Assembly: GCA_900555525.1 (NCBI GenBank)
Contig: USLP01000014.1
Span: 1 to 12,971, forward strand
Reading direction: 5' to 3'
DNA from: an uncultured Eubacteriales bacterium
GTDB lineage: Bacteria; Bacillota; Clostridia; UMGS1840
DNA: 12,971 bases
Shown piece after piece: positions 7,901 through 12,971 of the stretch. Position numbers and translations under genes: made by a program. The notes beneath the pieces were generated by a model that had not been told where the DNA came from, searched no databases, and worked only from the letters and a program-made list of their open reading frames with translations. Within the stretch, counting starts at the first letter, position 1. Each line of letters opens with the position of its first letter.

Positions 7901-9188
7901 GGGCTTTGTACGTAAATATGCCGAGGAAAAGGGACTTATATATCATAATGCGCAGATGATGAAGCTTGCGATAGGCTGTAACGGAGTTAAGAAAACCACA
8001 GGTCAGCACCCGGGCGGCGTTATGATTGTTCCTAAAGAAAACGAGGTTTATGAGTTTACTCCCGTTGCGCACCCTGCGGACGACCCGAACAGTGATATAG
8101 TTACAACTCACTTTGCGTATACATATCTGCATGACTGCCTTTTGAAGCTTGACCTTCTCGGTCATGATGACCCGACTATGATCAGAATGCTGCAGGACTT
8201 GACAGGCTTGGACCCTAAAACTATTCCGCTTGAAGACGAGGCGACAAAATCGCTCTTTTTGTCAACGGAGGCGCTCGGCATAACAAAAGAGGATATAGAT
8301 TCCGAAGTCGGCACGCTCGGCGTTCCCGAATTCGGTACGAAATTTGTACGTCAGATGCTTGTCGATACAAAACCGACAACCTTTGCGGAGCTTGTTCGTA
8401 TTTCGGGACTTTCTCACGGAACGGACGTTTGGCTCGGCAACGCACAGGAATTAATCGAAAACGGAACGGTTACTCTTAAAGAAGCCATATGTACACGTGA
8501 CGATATTATGCTTTATCTTATTCATAAGGGAGTACAGCCGAAATTAGCCTTTACAATAATGGAAAGCGTTCGTAAGGGGAAAGGCTTGAAGCCCGAATGG
8601 GAGGAAGAAATGAAAGCCAACGATGTTCCCGACTGGTACATAGGAAGCTGTAAAAAAATTAAGTATATGTTCCCGAAAGCGCACGCCGTTGCGTATGTAA
8701 CAATGGCGTTCAGAATTGCGTATTATAAGGTTCATTATCCGCTTGCATACTATGCAACGTATTTTTCGGTGCGTGCCGACGATTTTGATATTGACCTTAT
8801 GGTTGGCGATAAGGTGGAAAGAAATTTAAAGGAATACCAAAGCCGTCCCGACCTTAACCAAAAGGATAAAAACATAATAACCATTTTGGAAATGTGCAAC
8901 GAAATGCAAAAGAGAGGCATACATTTTGCAAACGTAGACCTTTATAAGTCCGATTCAAAGAAGTTTATTATAGAGGATAACACCCTGCGTATGCCTTTTA
9001 CCGCAATTAAGGGGTTGGGACTTGCGGCGGCGCAGACTATTGTCGAAGCGAGAAAGGACGGCGACTTTTTCTCAAAAGAGGATTTGATGCGCCGAACAAA
9101 AATATCAAAAACACACCTCGAACAGCTCGATGCGCTCGGCTGTACAAAAGGACTGCCCGATTCCGCACAAATGACGCTGTTCGGTTAA
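4953..9188 (+). CDS. polC: DNA polymerase III, PolC-type alpha subunit
   Basis: A 1411-residue replicative polymerase, close to the roughly 1440 of the Bacillus protein, so it is complete. ATG 4953 follows GAAAGGGA with 12-base spacing. Domains in order: N-terminal region (1-200); OB fold starting at 'SGQVTPM' (about 200-310); PHP domain with 'HLH' at 320-322 and 'TDH' at 352-354; an inserted proofreading exonuclease of DEDDh type (D406 and E408 in 'FDVETTGL', D489 in 'HNADFD', H544 and D549 in 'HHRAVNDAEA'); a zinc-type Cys motif with C883, C888, C891, C906, C913 and C916; then the polymerase core with catalytic D942 and D944 in 'EPDIDLNF' and D1067 in 'KLDLLGHDD'. The last residues, 'QMTLFG' (1406-1411), fit the beta-clamp binding peptide. 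PolC is the essential leading-strand replicase of low-GC Gram-positives. It has its own promoter; no clear terminator hairpin follows in 9189-9245. Confidence 0.98.
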   Translation: MEFSDIFDKSAEVRNYADCFKDGKIENIKVFEAQKRIEITLRPVKTVKKSVIMAVAKDIRSVYGLGAIKIFTHYEPELFSAAYYPEILTYITLKFHGSAEFLEGSEAQYSDGTLTITLAKKGKDMLISNGIGEDIKKLVSEEFDLELEVEIIDGETDDDYFSNIDDYNSYRDEMIQKTIEEEMGEALKAAEERKNSPIVMGNEISGQVTPMVELSSDSGKVIVEGERFHIEEKETRTGAVIFNMYISDPTSAVIVKRFFRKAEEAKLFKEKVSIGDCLSVRGETVYDKYMREFIIEPFDINKLPKKYREDNSEEKRVELHLHTKMSAVDGVSEVTALITAAARWGHKAIAITDHGVLQAYPEAYKISKKLSIKILYGVECYMVDDLSEIYKGKEDYPIDTEFVVFDVETTGLSAETEVITEIGAVKIKNGEVIDRFSKFINPKRKLSQKIIELTHITDEMLADAPTEDVIVPEFMEFAGNGVFVAHNADFDMGFLRMACQRLGIELNNSYVDTLELARSLYPHLKNHKLDTIAKETGVSLEGHHRAVNDAEALYGIFKVFLEKLKEKDIKTLKELNAALPKNVDSLRPYHGIIIVKNKTGLLNLYKLVSKSNLLHYKKRPRMLKSELIHFREGLIYGSACEAGELYRTILRGAKQEDIENIAKFYDFLEIQPLGNNRFMIDNGTVRGDDDLIRLNMEIVKLGEKLKIPVVATGDVHFLNPEDSVYRKILMYGHGFKDADNQAPLYLRTTEEMLDEFKYIPEEKRREIVIENPNKIADMCEDKISPIPEEKHPPYIPGCEEDLSNMSHEKAKRIYGEPLPKIVQDRMDKELNSIISNGYAVMYIIAQKLVKKSLDDGYLVGSRGSVGSSFVAFLSDITEVNSLCPHYICPKCKHSEFFTDGEYSSGCDMPPKDCPECGSPMKRDGHDIPFETFLGFAGDKEPDIDLNFSGEYQPVIHKYTEEIFGEGHVFRAGTISTIAEKNAMGFVRKYAEEKGLIYHNAQMMKLAIGCNGVKKTTGQHPGGVMIVPKENEVYEFTPVAHPADDPNSDIVTTHFAYTYLHDCLLKLDLLGHDDPTMIRMLQDLTGLDPKTIPLEDEATKSLFLSTEALGITKEDIDSEVGTLGVPEFGTKFVRQMLVDTKPTTFAELVRISGLSHGTDVWLGNAQELIENGTVTLKEAICTRDDIMLYLIHKGVQPKLAFTIMESVRKGKGLKPEWEEEMKANDVPDWYIGSCKKIKYMFPKAHAVAYVTMAFRIAYYKVHYPLAYYATYFSVRADDFDIDLMVGDKVERNLKEYQSRPDLNQKDKNIITILEMCNEMQKRGIHFANVDLYKSDSKKFIIEDNTLRMPFTAIKGLGLAAAQTIVEARKDGDFFSKEDLMRRTKISKTHLEQLDALGCTKGLPDSAQMTLFG

Positions 9189-9245
9189 AATGTATGCTTA
9201 TTTTGACTTGTTTGGGGTTGAAATTATCAATCGCTTTAAAGACTA

Positions 9246-9274
9246 TTGAATTACATTTTCAAATTTGCTAAAAT
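9246..9274 (+). promoter_or_regulatory. Sigma-A promoter of the KDPG aldolase gene
   Basis: -35 TTGAAT (9246-9251), a 17-base spacer, and -10 TAAAAT (9269-9274) preceded by TGC, an extended -10. It lies 35 bases before the ATG at 9310. No operator-like symmetry is seen nearby. Confidence 0.7.
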
Positions 9275-9309
9275 TTATTTAACGAATAAATGAAAAAGGA
9301 CTGAATGAA

Positions 9310-10266
9310 ATGAATGATGTTTTAAAAGCAATAGGGGACTACGGTATTGTTCCCGTCATAAAGATTGACGATGTAAAAAACGCACTTCCGCTTACTCATG
9401 CACTTTCAGACGGCGGACTTCCCGTTGCAGAAGTTACTTTCAGAACCGATGCCGCGGAAGAATCCATTAAAGCAATTTCAAAGGAATTGCCCGAAATGCT
9501 TGTCGGAGCGGGTACGGTTTTGACAACCGAGCAGGTTGACAGAGCGGTAAACGCAGGCGCAAAATTCATCGTAAGCCCCGGACTTAATCCGAAAGTTGTG
9601 GAATATTGCGTAAAGAAAAATATTCCCGTAACGCCCGGCTGTGCAAATCCGTCAGATGTTGAACAGGCAATCGAACTCGGTCTTGACGTTGTTAAGTTTT
9701 TCCCTGCTGAAGCGGCAGGCGGAATAAAAATGATAAAGGCAATGTCCGCACCTTATACAAAAATGAAATTCATGCCGACAGGCGGAATCAATGCGGTAAA
9801 TCTTAACGACTATTTAAGCTTCGGCAAAATTCTCGCCTGCGGCGGAAGCTGGATGGTTTCCGATAAACTTATAAACGCACAGAAATTCGATGAAATAACG
9901 GCGCTTACAAAAGAAGCCGTTCACACAATGCTCGGATTTAAGCTTAAGCATATCGGAATAAACGAAGATGCAGAAGCCAAAGCGCTAAAAGACGCAAAAA
10001 CACTTTGCACACTTTTCGGTTTTCAAGAGGATTTAAAGAGCGCGTCCGTATTTGCAGGCTCATCGTTTGAACTTATGTTCCAAAAGGGCAACGGTACAAA
10101 CGGTCATATTGCAATCGGCACAAATTCCGTTCCGAGAGCATACAGCTATTTAAAGAGAATCGGCGTTGAATTTGACGAGGATTCCAAAAAGTTTGACGAA
10201 AACGGTAACCTCAAATTTGTTTACCTTAAAGATGAAATAGGCGGTTTTGCTTTTCATCTTGTGTAA
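9310..10266 (+). CDS. eda: KDPG/KHG aldolase fused to a C-terminal VOC (glyoxalase-like) domain
   Basis: A 318-residue protein; ATG 9310 follows AAAGGA (9295-9300). Residues 1 to about 205 are a class I KDPG aldolase, which splits 2-keto-3-deoxy-6-phosphogluconate into pyruvate and glyceraldehyde-3-phosphate, or 4-hydroxy-2-oxoglutarate into pyruvate and glyoxylate. E41 in 'AEVTFRT' and the Schiff-base lysine K129 in 'VVKFFPAEAAGG' are present, with 'GAGTVLT' (66-72), 'SPGLNP' (89-94) and the phosphate-site 'PTGGIN' (156-161). The family is usually about 205-215 residues, so the remaining hundred or so are extra. From 'KHIGINEDAE' (213) to the end they look like a vicinal oxygen chelate fold ('LFGF', 'GHIAIGTNSVPRAYSYLKR', 'GGFAFHLV'). 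The metal ligands are not certain. It is a single-gene unit, and no KDG kinase or uronate genes are in the window. Confidence 0.9.
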   Translation: MNDVLKAIGDYGIVPVIKIDDVKNALPLTHALSDGGLPVAEVTFRTDAAEESIKAISKELPEMLVGAGTVLTTEQVDRAVNAGAKFIVSPGLNPKVVEYCVKKNIPVTPGCANPSDVEQAIELGLDVVKFFPAEAAGGIKMIKAMSAPYTKMKFMPTGGINAVNLNDYLSFGKILACGGSWMVSDKLINAQKFDEITALTKEAVHTMLGFKLKHIGINEDAEAKALKDAKTLCTLFGFQEDLKSASVFAGSSFELMFQKGNGTNGHIAIGTNSVPRAYSYLKRIGVEFDEDSKKFDENGNLKFVYLKDEIGGFAFHLV

Positions 10267-10284
10267 AATCTCCAATATAATAAT

Positions 10285-10327
10285 GCGAAATTTAAGGACG
10301 TTTTATCGTCCTTTTTTCGCTTTTTTT
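10285..10327 (+). terminator. Rho-independent terminator after KDPG aldolase
   Basis: The inner stem AAGGACG/CGTCCTT (10294-10300 and 10307-10313) is enclosed by GCGAAA (10285-10290) and TTTCGC (10315-10320), and a run of seven T follows to 10327. It separates two convergent genes; the T run touches the stop codon of the minus-strand gene at 10326. On the minus strand the U run is poorer, so it is mainly a plus-strand terminator. Confidence 0.85.
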
Positions 10328-10610
10328 AGCTTATATCTTCAAGTATGTATGAAAGACTGCACGGAAAGACAAGGTTCTTTTTGAGTTCGTTGAAAAAGTT
10401 GAGAGCGACGTATTTATTCATATTTGTAAGCTTTTCTTTACATTCTTCCGTTTCCTCGGCAAGTGGTGCTGTGCTTTGAGAAATGAAGGTGTTTTTCATG
10501 AATTTTTCCGACGTAATCGTTACAAAATATTCATTATTTTCCTTTGTCAGCTTATACGTAAGCTTAAAAACGTACTTGCCTGAAAATATTGTTTTACAAT
10601 CAAGCAGCAT
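10326..10610 (-). CDS. Small conserved clostridial protein, possibly DUF6514 family
   Basis: A 94-residue protein. A strong AAAAGGAG (plus-strand 10619-10626) lies eight bases before its ATG, and a good promoter is upstream, so it is a real gene. The N-terminal half alternates strand-like stretches ('YVFKLTYKLT', 'EYFVTITSEKF'); the C-terminal half has two helix-like pieces ('ECKEKLTNMNKYVALNFFNELKK') and ends in 'VFPCSLSYILEDIS'. The short length, the mixed N-terminal sheet and the ending of the form 'V.P..L..ILED' recall DUF6514, a family of unknown function in Clostridia. That assignment is from memory and is tentative. No membrane segment, signal or catalytic motif is visible. It is transcribed alone, convergent with the aldolase gene and divergent from the SGNH hydrolase gene. 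I do not assign a function. Confidence 0.75.
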   Translation of the reverse strand: MLLDCKTIFSGKYVFKLTYKLTKENNEYFVTITSEKFMKNTFISQSTAPLAEETEECKEKLTNMNKYVALNFFNELKKNLVFPCSLSYILEDIS

Positions 10611-10655
10611 TAAATTATCTCCTTTTAATTTGTAGTGGTGTTGTTTTATGTTTCT

Positions 10656-10684
10656 ATTATATCATAAATTTTTATGATATGCAA
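10656..10684 (-). promoter_or_regulatory. Sigma-A promoter of the small protein gene
   Basis: Read on the minus strand: -35 TTGCAT (plus-strand 10679-10684), a 17-base spacer, and -10 TATAAT (10656-10661) preceded by TGA. The start codon is 45 bases downstream of the -10. The spacer is filled by a palindrome listed separately. Confidence 0.75.
10659..10680. promoter_or_regulatory. 22-bp perfect palindrome across the promoter spacer, candidate operator
   Basis: The arms ATATCATAAA (10659-10668) and TTTATGATAT (10671-10680) are exact reverse complements around a two-base TT centre. The site covers the whole spacer, overlaps half of the -10 hexamer, and overlaps two bases of the -35, so a dimeric protein bound there would block RNA polymerase. 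The sequence is AT-only apart from one C/G pair per arm, so partial chance origin is possible. The cognate regulator is not visible in the window. Confidence 0.5.
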
Positions 10685-10831
10685 TACAAAAATATCTAAA
10701 GAAAACAACAAAATAGTGCTGTTTGCACAAAAATAACCAATAATTTTAAACAAATGATACATAGCTCGCAATAATTTTTTTATTTTGAAGCTTGTGAAGT
10801 AATAAAAAAAATAAAAATTTAAAGAATAATA

Positions 10832-10860
10832 TTGAAATTTATAAAAAAATGTGTTAAAAT
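10832..10860 (+). promoter_or_regulatory. Sigma-A promoter of the SGNH hydrolase gene
   Basis: -35 TTGAAA (10832-10837), a 17-base spacer, and -10 TAAAAT (10855-10860) preceded by TGT, an extended -10. The start codon is 30 bases downstream. The DNA between this promoter and the divergent one at 10656-10684 is very AT-rich, and I see no further element there. Confidence 0.7.
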
Positions 10861-10890
10861 ATAGAAAATTAAAGAAGGAGTTTTTGCAAA

Positions 10891-11949
10891 ATGAAAACAA
10901 TTGAAGAAATAGATAAGAATTTTAAGGCGAATACAGATGTTTCGGGAAAGAATGTTGAGTTTCGCAATGCGGAGGAAGAGCCGTTTAAAATATACGGAGT
11001 TTTCAGAGAAAATGATCGCTTTTGCCGCTTACCGAAATCGGTTGCGCAGACGGTGAGCGAGGGAGTAACGCTTGAAGCCTGCAATACCGCTGGCGGAAGA
11101 ATAAGATTTCGTACGGACAGTCCGTATGTTGTTCTTCATGCAGTTATGGGAAGCTACGGACGTATGCCGCATTTCGCTTTTTGCGGTTCATGCGGTTTTG
11201 ATATTTATGACGAATCAGACGAAAAAAATTCGTTTTTGGGAAGCTTTCAACCACCTATGGAAAATGTGGACGAATTTGACAGAGTTGTTGAATTTACTTC
11301 CTCCAAAATGCGTGATATAATTATAAATATGCCAACATACAGCGATGTCAAAGCGGTTTATATCGGACTTGAAAAGAGAAGCGCCATAATGCCTCCGAAG
11401 CCATATAAGTTTGATGTTCCCGTCTTGTATTACGGCTCCTCGATAACACAGGGCGGATGTTCTTCACGTCCCGGCAATACATATCAGCAGATTATTTCAA
11501 GACGCCTTAACTGCGATTATGTAAACCTCGGTTTTTCAGGAAATGCAAGGGCAGAAAAACCGATGGCGGAATATATTTCAAAGCTTAAAATGTCGGTTTT
11601 TGTGTATGATTATGACCATAATGCGCCGTCGGCAGAGTATTTAAGAGCGACGCATAAGCCGATGTTTGACATTATAAGAAAGCAAAATCCCGACTTGCCG
11701 ATTGTCATGATATCGCGTCCCAATGTTTCAAATACTGCCGAGATTTCGGAGCATATAAAAATTATTCACGATACATACGATACGGCTTTATGTGAAGGGG
11801 ACAAAAACGTTTACTTTATAAACGGGCAGGATATAGTAAATTATTCCGATCCCGATATTATAACTGTTGACGGCGTTCATCCGAACGATTTCGGCTTTTG
11901 GTGTATGGCGGAGGGTATCGGAAAAACGCTTGAAAAAATTTTGAAATAA
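10891..11949 (+). CDS. Two-domain SGNH/GDSL hydrolase, probable carbohydrate esterase
   Basis: A 352-residue protein; ATG 10891 follows AAGGAG (10875-10880) with ten-base spacing. Residues 1 to about 170 form an N-terminal beta-rich domain ('GGRIRFRTDSPYVVLHAVM', 'HFAFCGSCGFDIY') as found in front of SGNH domains of bacterial carbohydrate esterases. The SGNH domain follows 'FDVPVLYYG'. Block I is 'GSSITQGG' with nucleophile S184, block II is 'NLGFSGNAR' (G214), block III is probably 'DYDHNAP' with N244, and block V is 'DGVHPND' with the catalytic pair D327 and H330. The GSS form of block I is normal in this subgroup. Such enzymes commonly remove acetyl groups from glycans, which fits the glycosidases elsewhere in the window, but the substrate is inferred. 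There is no signal peptide, so it likely acts in the cytoplasm. It is a single-gene unit ending in a hairpin shared with a convergent gene. Confidence 0.88.
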   Translation: MKTIEEIDKNFKANTDVSGKNVEFRNAEEEPFKIYGVFRENDRFCRLPKSVAQTVSEGVTLEACNTAGGRIRFRTDSPYVVLHAVMGSYGRMPHFAFCGSCGFDIYDESDEKNSFLGSFQPPMENVDEFDRVVEFTSSKMRDIIINMPTYSDVKAVYIGLEKRSAIMPPKPYKFDVPVLYYGSSITQGGCSSRPGNTYQQIISRRLNCDYVNLGFSGNARAEKPMAEYISKLKMSVFVYDYDHNAPSAEYLRATHKPMFDIIRKQNPDLPIVMISRPNVSNTAEISEHIKIIHDTYDTALCEGDKNVYFINGQDIVNYSDPDIITVDGVHPNDFGFWCMAEGIGKTLEKILK

Positions 11950-11968
11950 ATGAGGTTTAAAATGACAA

Positions 11969-12002
11969 TATAAAACCCGTTCTTGTCGGAACGGGTTTTA
12001 TA
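11969..12002. terminator. Bidirectional hairpin terminator between SGNH hydrolase and malic enzyme
   Basis: Fourteen paired bases (11969-11982 with 11989-12002) surround a six-base loop TTGTCG. The core is AAAACCCGTTC/GAACGGGTTTT, so the T-rich arm closes the hairpin in either direction. It lies 20 bases after the SGNH stop and ten bases beyond the malic enzyme stop. Confidence 0.85.
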
Positions 12003-12012
12003 ATACAATTTT

Positions 12013-12971
12013 TTATATTCTGCTGACGCCTGATTTAATTGCGGCATCTGCAACTGCTTTTGCGACAGCGCCGGGAACCCTTTCGTCAAACGGGGACGGA
12101 ATGATATATTCGGCGTTAAGCTCATCATCGGAAACAAGTCCTGCGATAGCTCTTGCAGCCGCCAATTTCATCTCTTCGTTGATTTGTTTTGCTCTTACAT
12201 CAAGCGCGCCTCTGAATATACCGGGGAATGCAAGAACGTTGTTGATTTGGTTTGCGTAATCGCTTCTGCCCGTTCCCATAACGGCAACGCCTGCTTTTAC
12301 AGCGTCTTCGGGGAAAATTTCCGGTGTGGGGTTAGCCATAGCGAGAATAATTGGTTTTTCATTCATCGATTTAATTATTTCGGGAGTGAAAGCCTTCGGA
12401 ACGGATACGCCGATAAGCACGTCTGCTCCTTTTGCGGCGTCTGCCAAGGTACCTTTAACCTTATTTTTATTTGTAATTTTTGAAACCTTTACGATTTCGG
12501 GATTAAGACCTTCTTTGCCTTCATAAATAACACCCTTTGAATTACACATAATTACATCGTTTACTCCGCAGGAAAGAAGAAGCTTTCCTATAGCGACGCC
12601 TGCCGCGCCCGCGCCGTTTATAACAATGTTGAGGTCTTTTATTTCTTTTCCGACTATTTTTGCGGCGTTTATTATAGCCGCAAGAGATACGACTGCCGTA
12701 CCGTGCTGGGCATCGTGAAATACGGGGATGTCGAGTTCTTCTTTCAAACGTCTTTCAATTTCAAAGCATCTCGGACCCGAAATATCCTCAAGATTTATTC
12801 CGCCGAATGTCGGAGCAATCATTTTTACCGTTTCAACTATTTTGTCAACGTCCTTTGTGGCGAGACAAATCGGAACAGCGTCAACATTTCCGAATTTTTT
12901 GAACAGAACGGCTTTACCCTCCATAACGGGCATACCTGCTTCCGGACCGATATCTCCCAAGCCCAAAACGG
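12013..12971 (-). CDS. Malic enzyme (NAD(P)-dependent, short bacterial type), 5' end outside window
   Basis: The last 319 codons of a minus-strand gene that runs past the right edge; the family is usually about 390 residues, so roughly 70 N-terminal residues are missing, including the catalytic Tyr. It oxidatively decarboxylates malate to pyruvate and CO2. Visible motifs, in order: 'VLGLGDIG' at the edge; 'MPVMEGKAVLFKKFG', carrying the catalytic Lys; 'NLEDISGP', supplying acidic metal ligands; 'FHDAQHGTA' with the further metal Asp; the Rossmann motif 'GAGAAGVAIG'; and 'MANPTPEIFPEDA' followed by 'GTGRSDYANQINN'. A TTG at 12964-12966 is not the start, because the family-like sequence continues upstream of it. 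The nucleotide preference (NAD or NADP) cannot be fixed from these motifs. It ends at a shared hairpin, convergent with the SGNH gene. Confidence 0.95.
   Translation of the reverse strand, partial: VLGLGDIGPEAGMPVMEGKAVLFKKFGNVDAVPICLATKDVDKIVETVKMIAPTFGGINLEDISGPRCFEIERRLKEELDIPVFHDAQHGTAVVSLAAIINAAKIVGKEIKDLNIVINGAGAAGVAIGKLLLSCGVNDVIMCNSKGVIYEGKEGLNPEIVKVSKITNKNKVKGTLADAAKGADVLIGVSVPKAFTPEIIKSMNEKPIILAMANPTPEIFPEDAVKAGVAVMGTGRSDYANQINNVLAFPGIFRGALDVRAKQINEEMKLAAARAIAGLVSDDELNAEYIIPSPFDERVPGAVAKAVADAAIKSGVSRI

Noticed and set aside
10646-10900. Minus-strand open frame of 84 codons between the small protein and the SGNH genes
   Set aside because: Its translation is almost only Phe, Tyr, Ile, Leu and Lys from AT-rich DNA; it covers the SGNH promoter and ribosome binding site and has no start signal.
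11437-11470. GSS instead of GDS in the SGNH nucleophile block as a possible inactivation
   Set aside because: The 'GSSITQGG' form is common in a large SGNH subgroup; the nucleophile Ser184 and the D327/H330 pair are present.
1-12971. CRISPR array, insertion sequence, transposase or prophage gene
   Set aside because: No regularly spaced direct repeats, terminal inverted repeats, or transposase or integrase motifs were seen on either strand.

Overview
The window looks like chromosome from an anaerobic, low-GC Firmicute, most likely a gut clostridium. The evidence is a Gram-positive PolC-type replicase, AGGAGG-type ribosome binding sites, sigma-A-like promoters with 17-bp spacers and extended -10 elements, AT-rich intergenic DNA, and a set of enzymes for plant or host glycans. 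The species cannot be named from this sequence alone.

Region 1 (1-4416, + strand) is the 3' part of a carbohydrate operon. It holds the C-terminal part of a GH38-type alpha-mannosidase, a GH5-like (clan GH-A) glycosidase, a decayed glycyl radical enzyme (GRE) gene, and a GH43-type glycosidase. The GRE remnant is the most interesting item. It starts abruptly in the middle of the family fold, right on the stop codon of the GH5-like gene. It has a frameshift near 2941 and a Tyr codon where the family carries its catalytic Cys, yet its C-terminal glycyl loop (RIGGYS) is intact. The ancestral operon therefore probably paired glycosidases with a radical enzyme acting on the released sugar or a derivative.

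Region 2 (4417-4952) is intergenic. It contains a possible fragment of an Xre-type HTH gene, a run of A-tracts phased at about 10 bp (predicted bent DNA), and a tRNA-Thr(GGT) gene on the minus strand with its own consensus promoter and hairpin terminator. The polC promoter follows.

Region 3 (4953-9188) is a complete polC gene: N-terminal domain, OB fold, PHP domain interrupted by a DEDDh exonuclease, zinc motif, polymerase core, and a C-terminal clamp-binding peptide.

Region 4 (9246-12971) has four short, separately controlled units. These are a KDPG aldolase fused to a C-terminal VOC/glyoxalase-like domain; a convergent small clostridial protein (possibly DUF6514) whose promoter contains a perfect 22-bp palindrome; a two-domain SGNH hydrolase, probably a carbohydrate esterase; and, convergent with it, the 3' part of a malic enzyme that runs off the right edge. 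Hairpin terminators separate the convergent pairs. Taken together the window covers glycan breakdown (GH38, GH5, GH43, SGNH esterase), entry of sugar acids into central metabolism (KDPG aldolase), pyruvate/malate balance (malic enzyme), and an essential replication gene.
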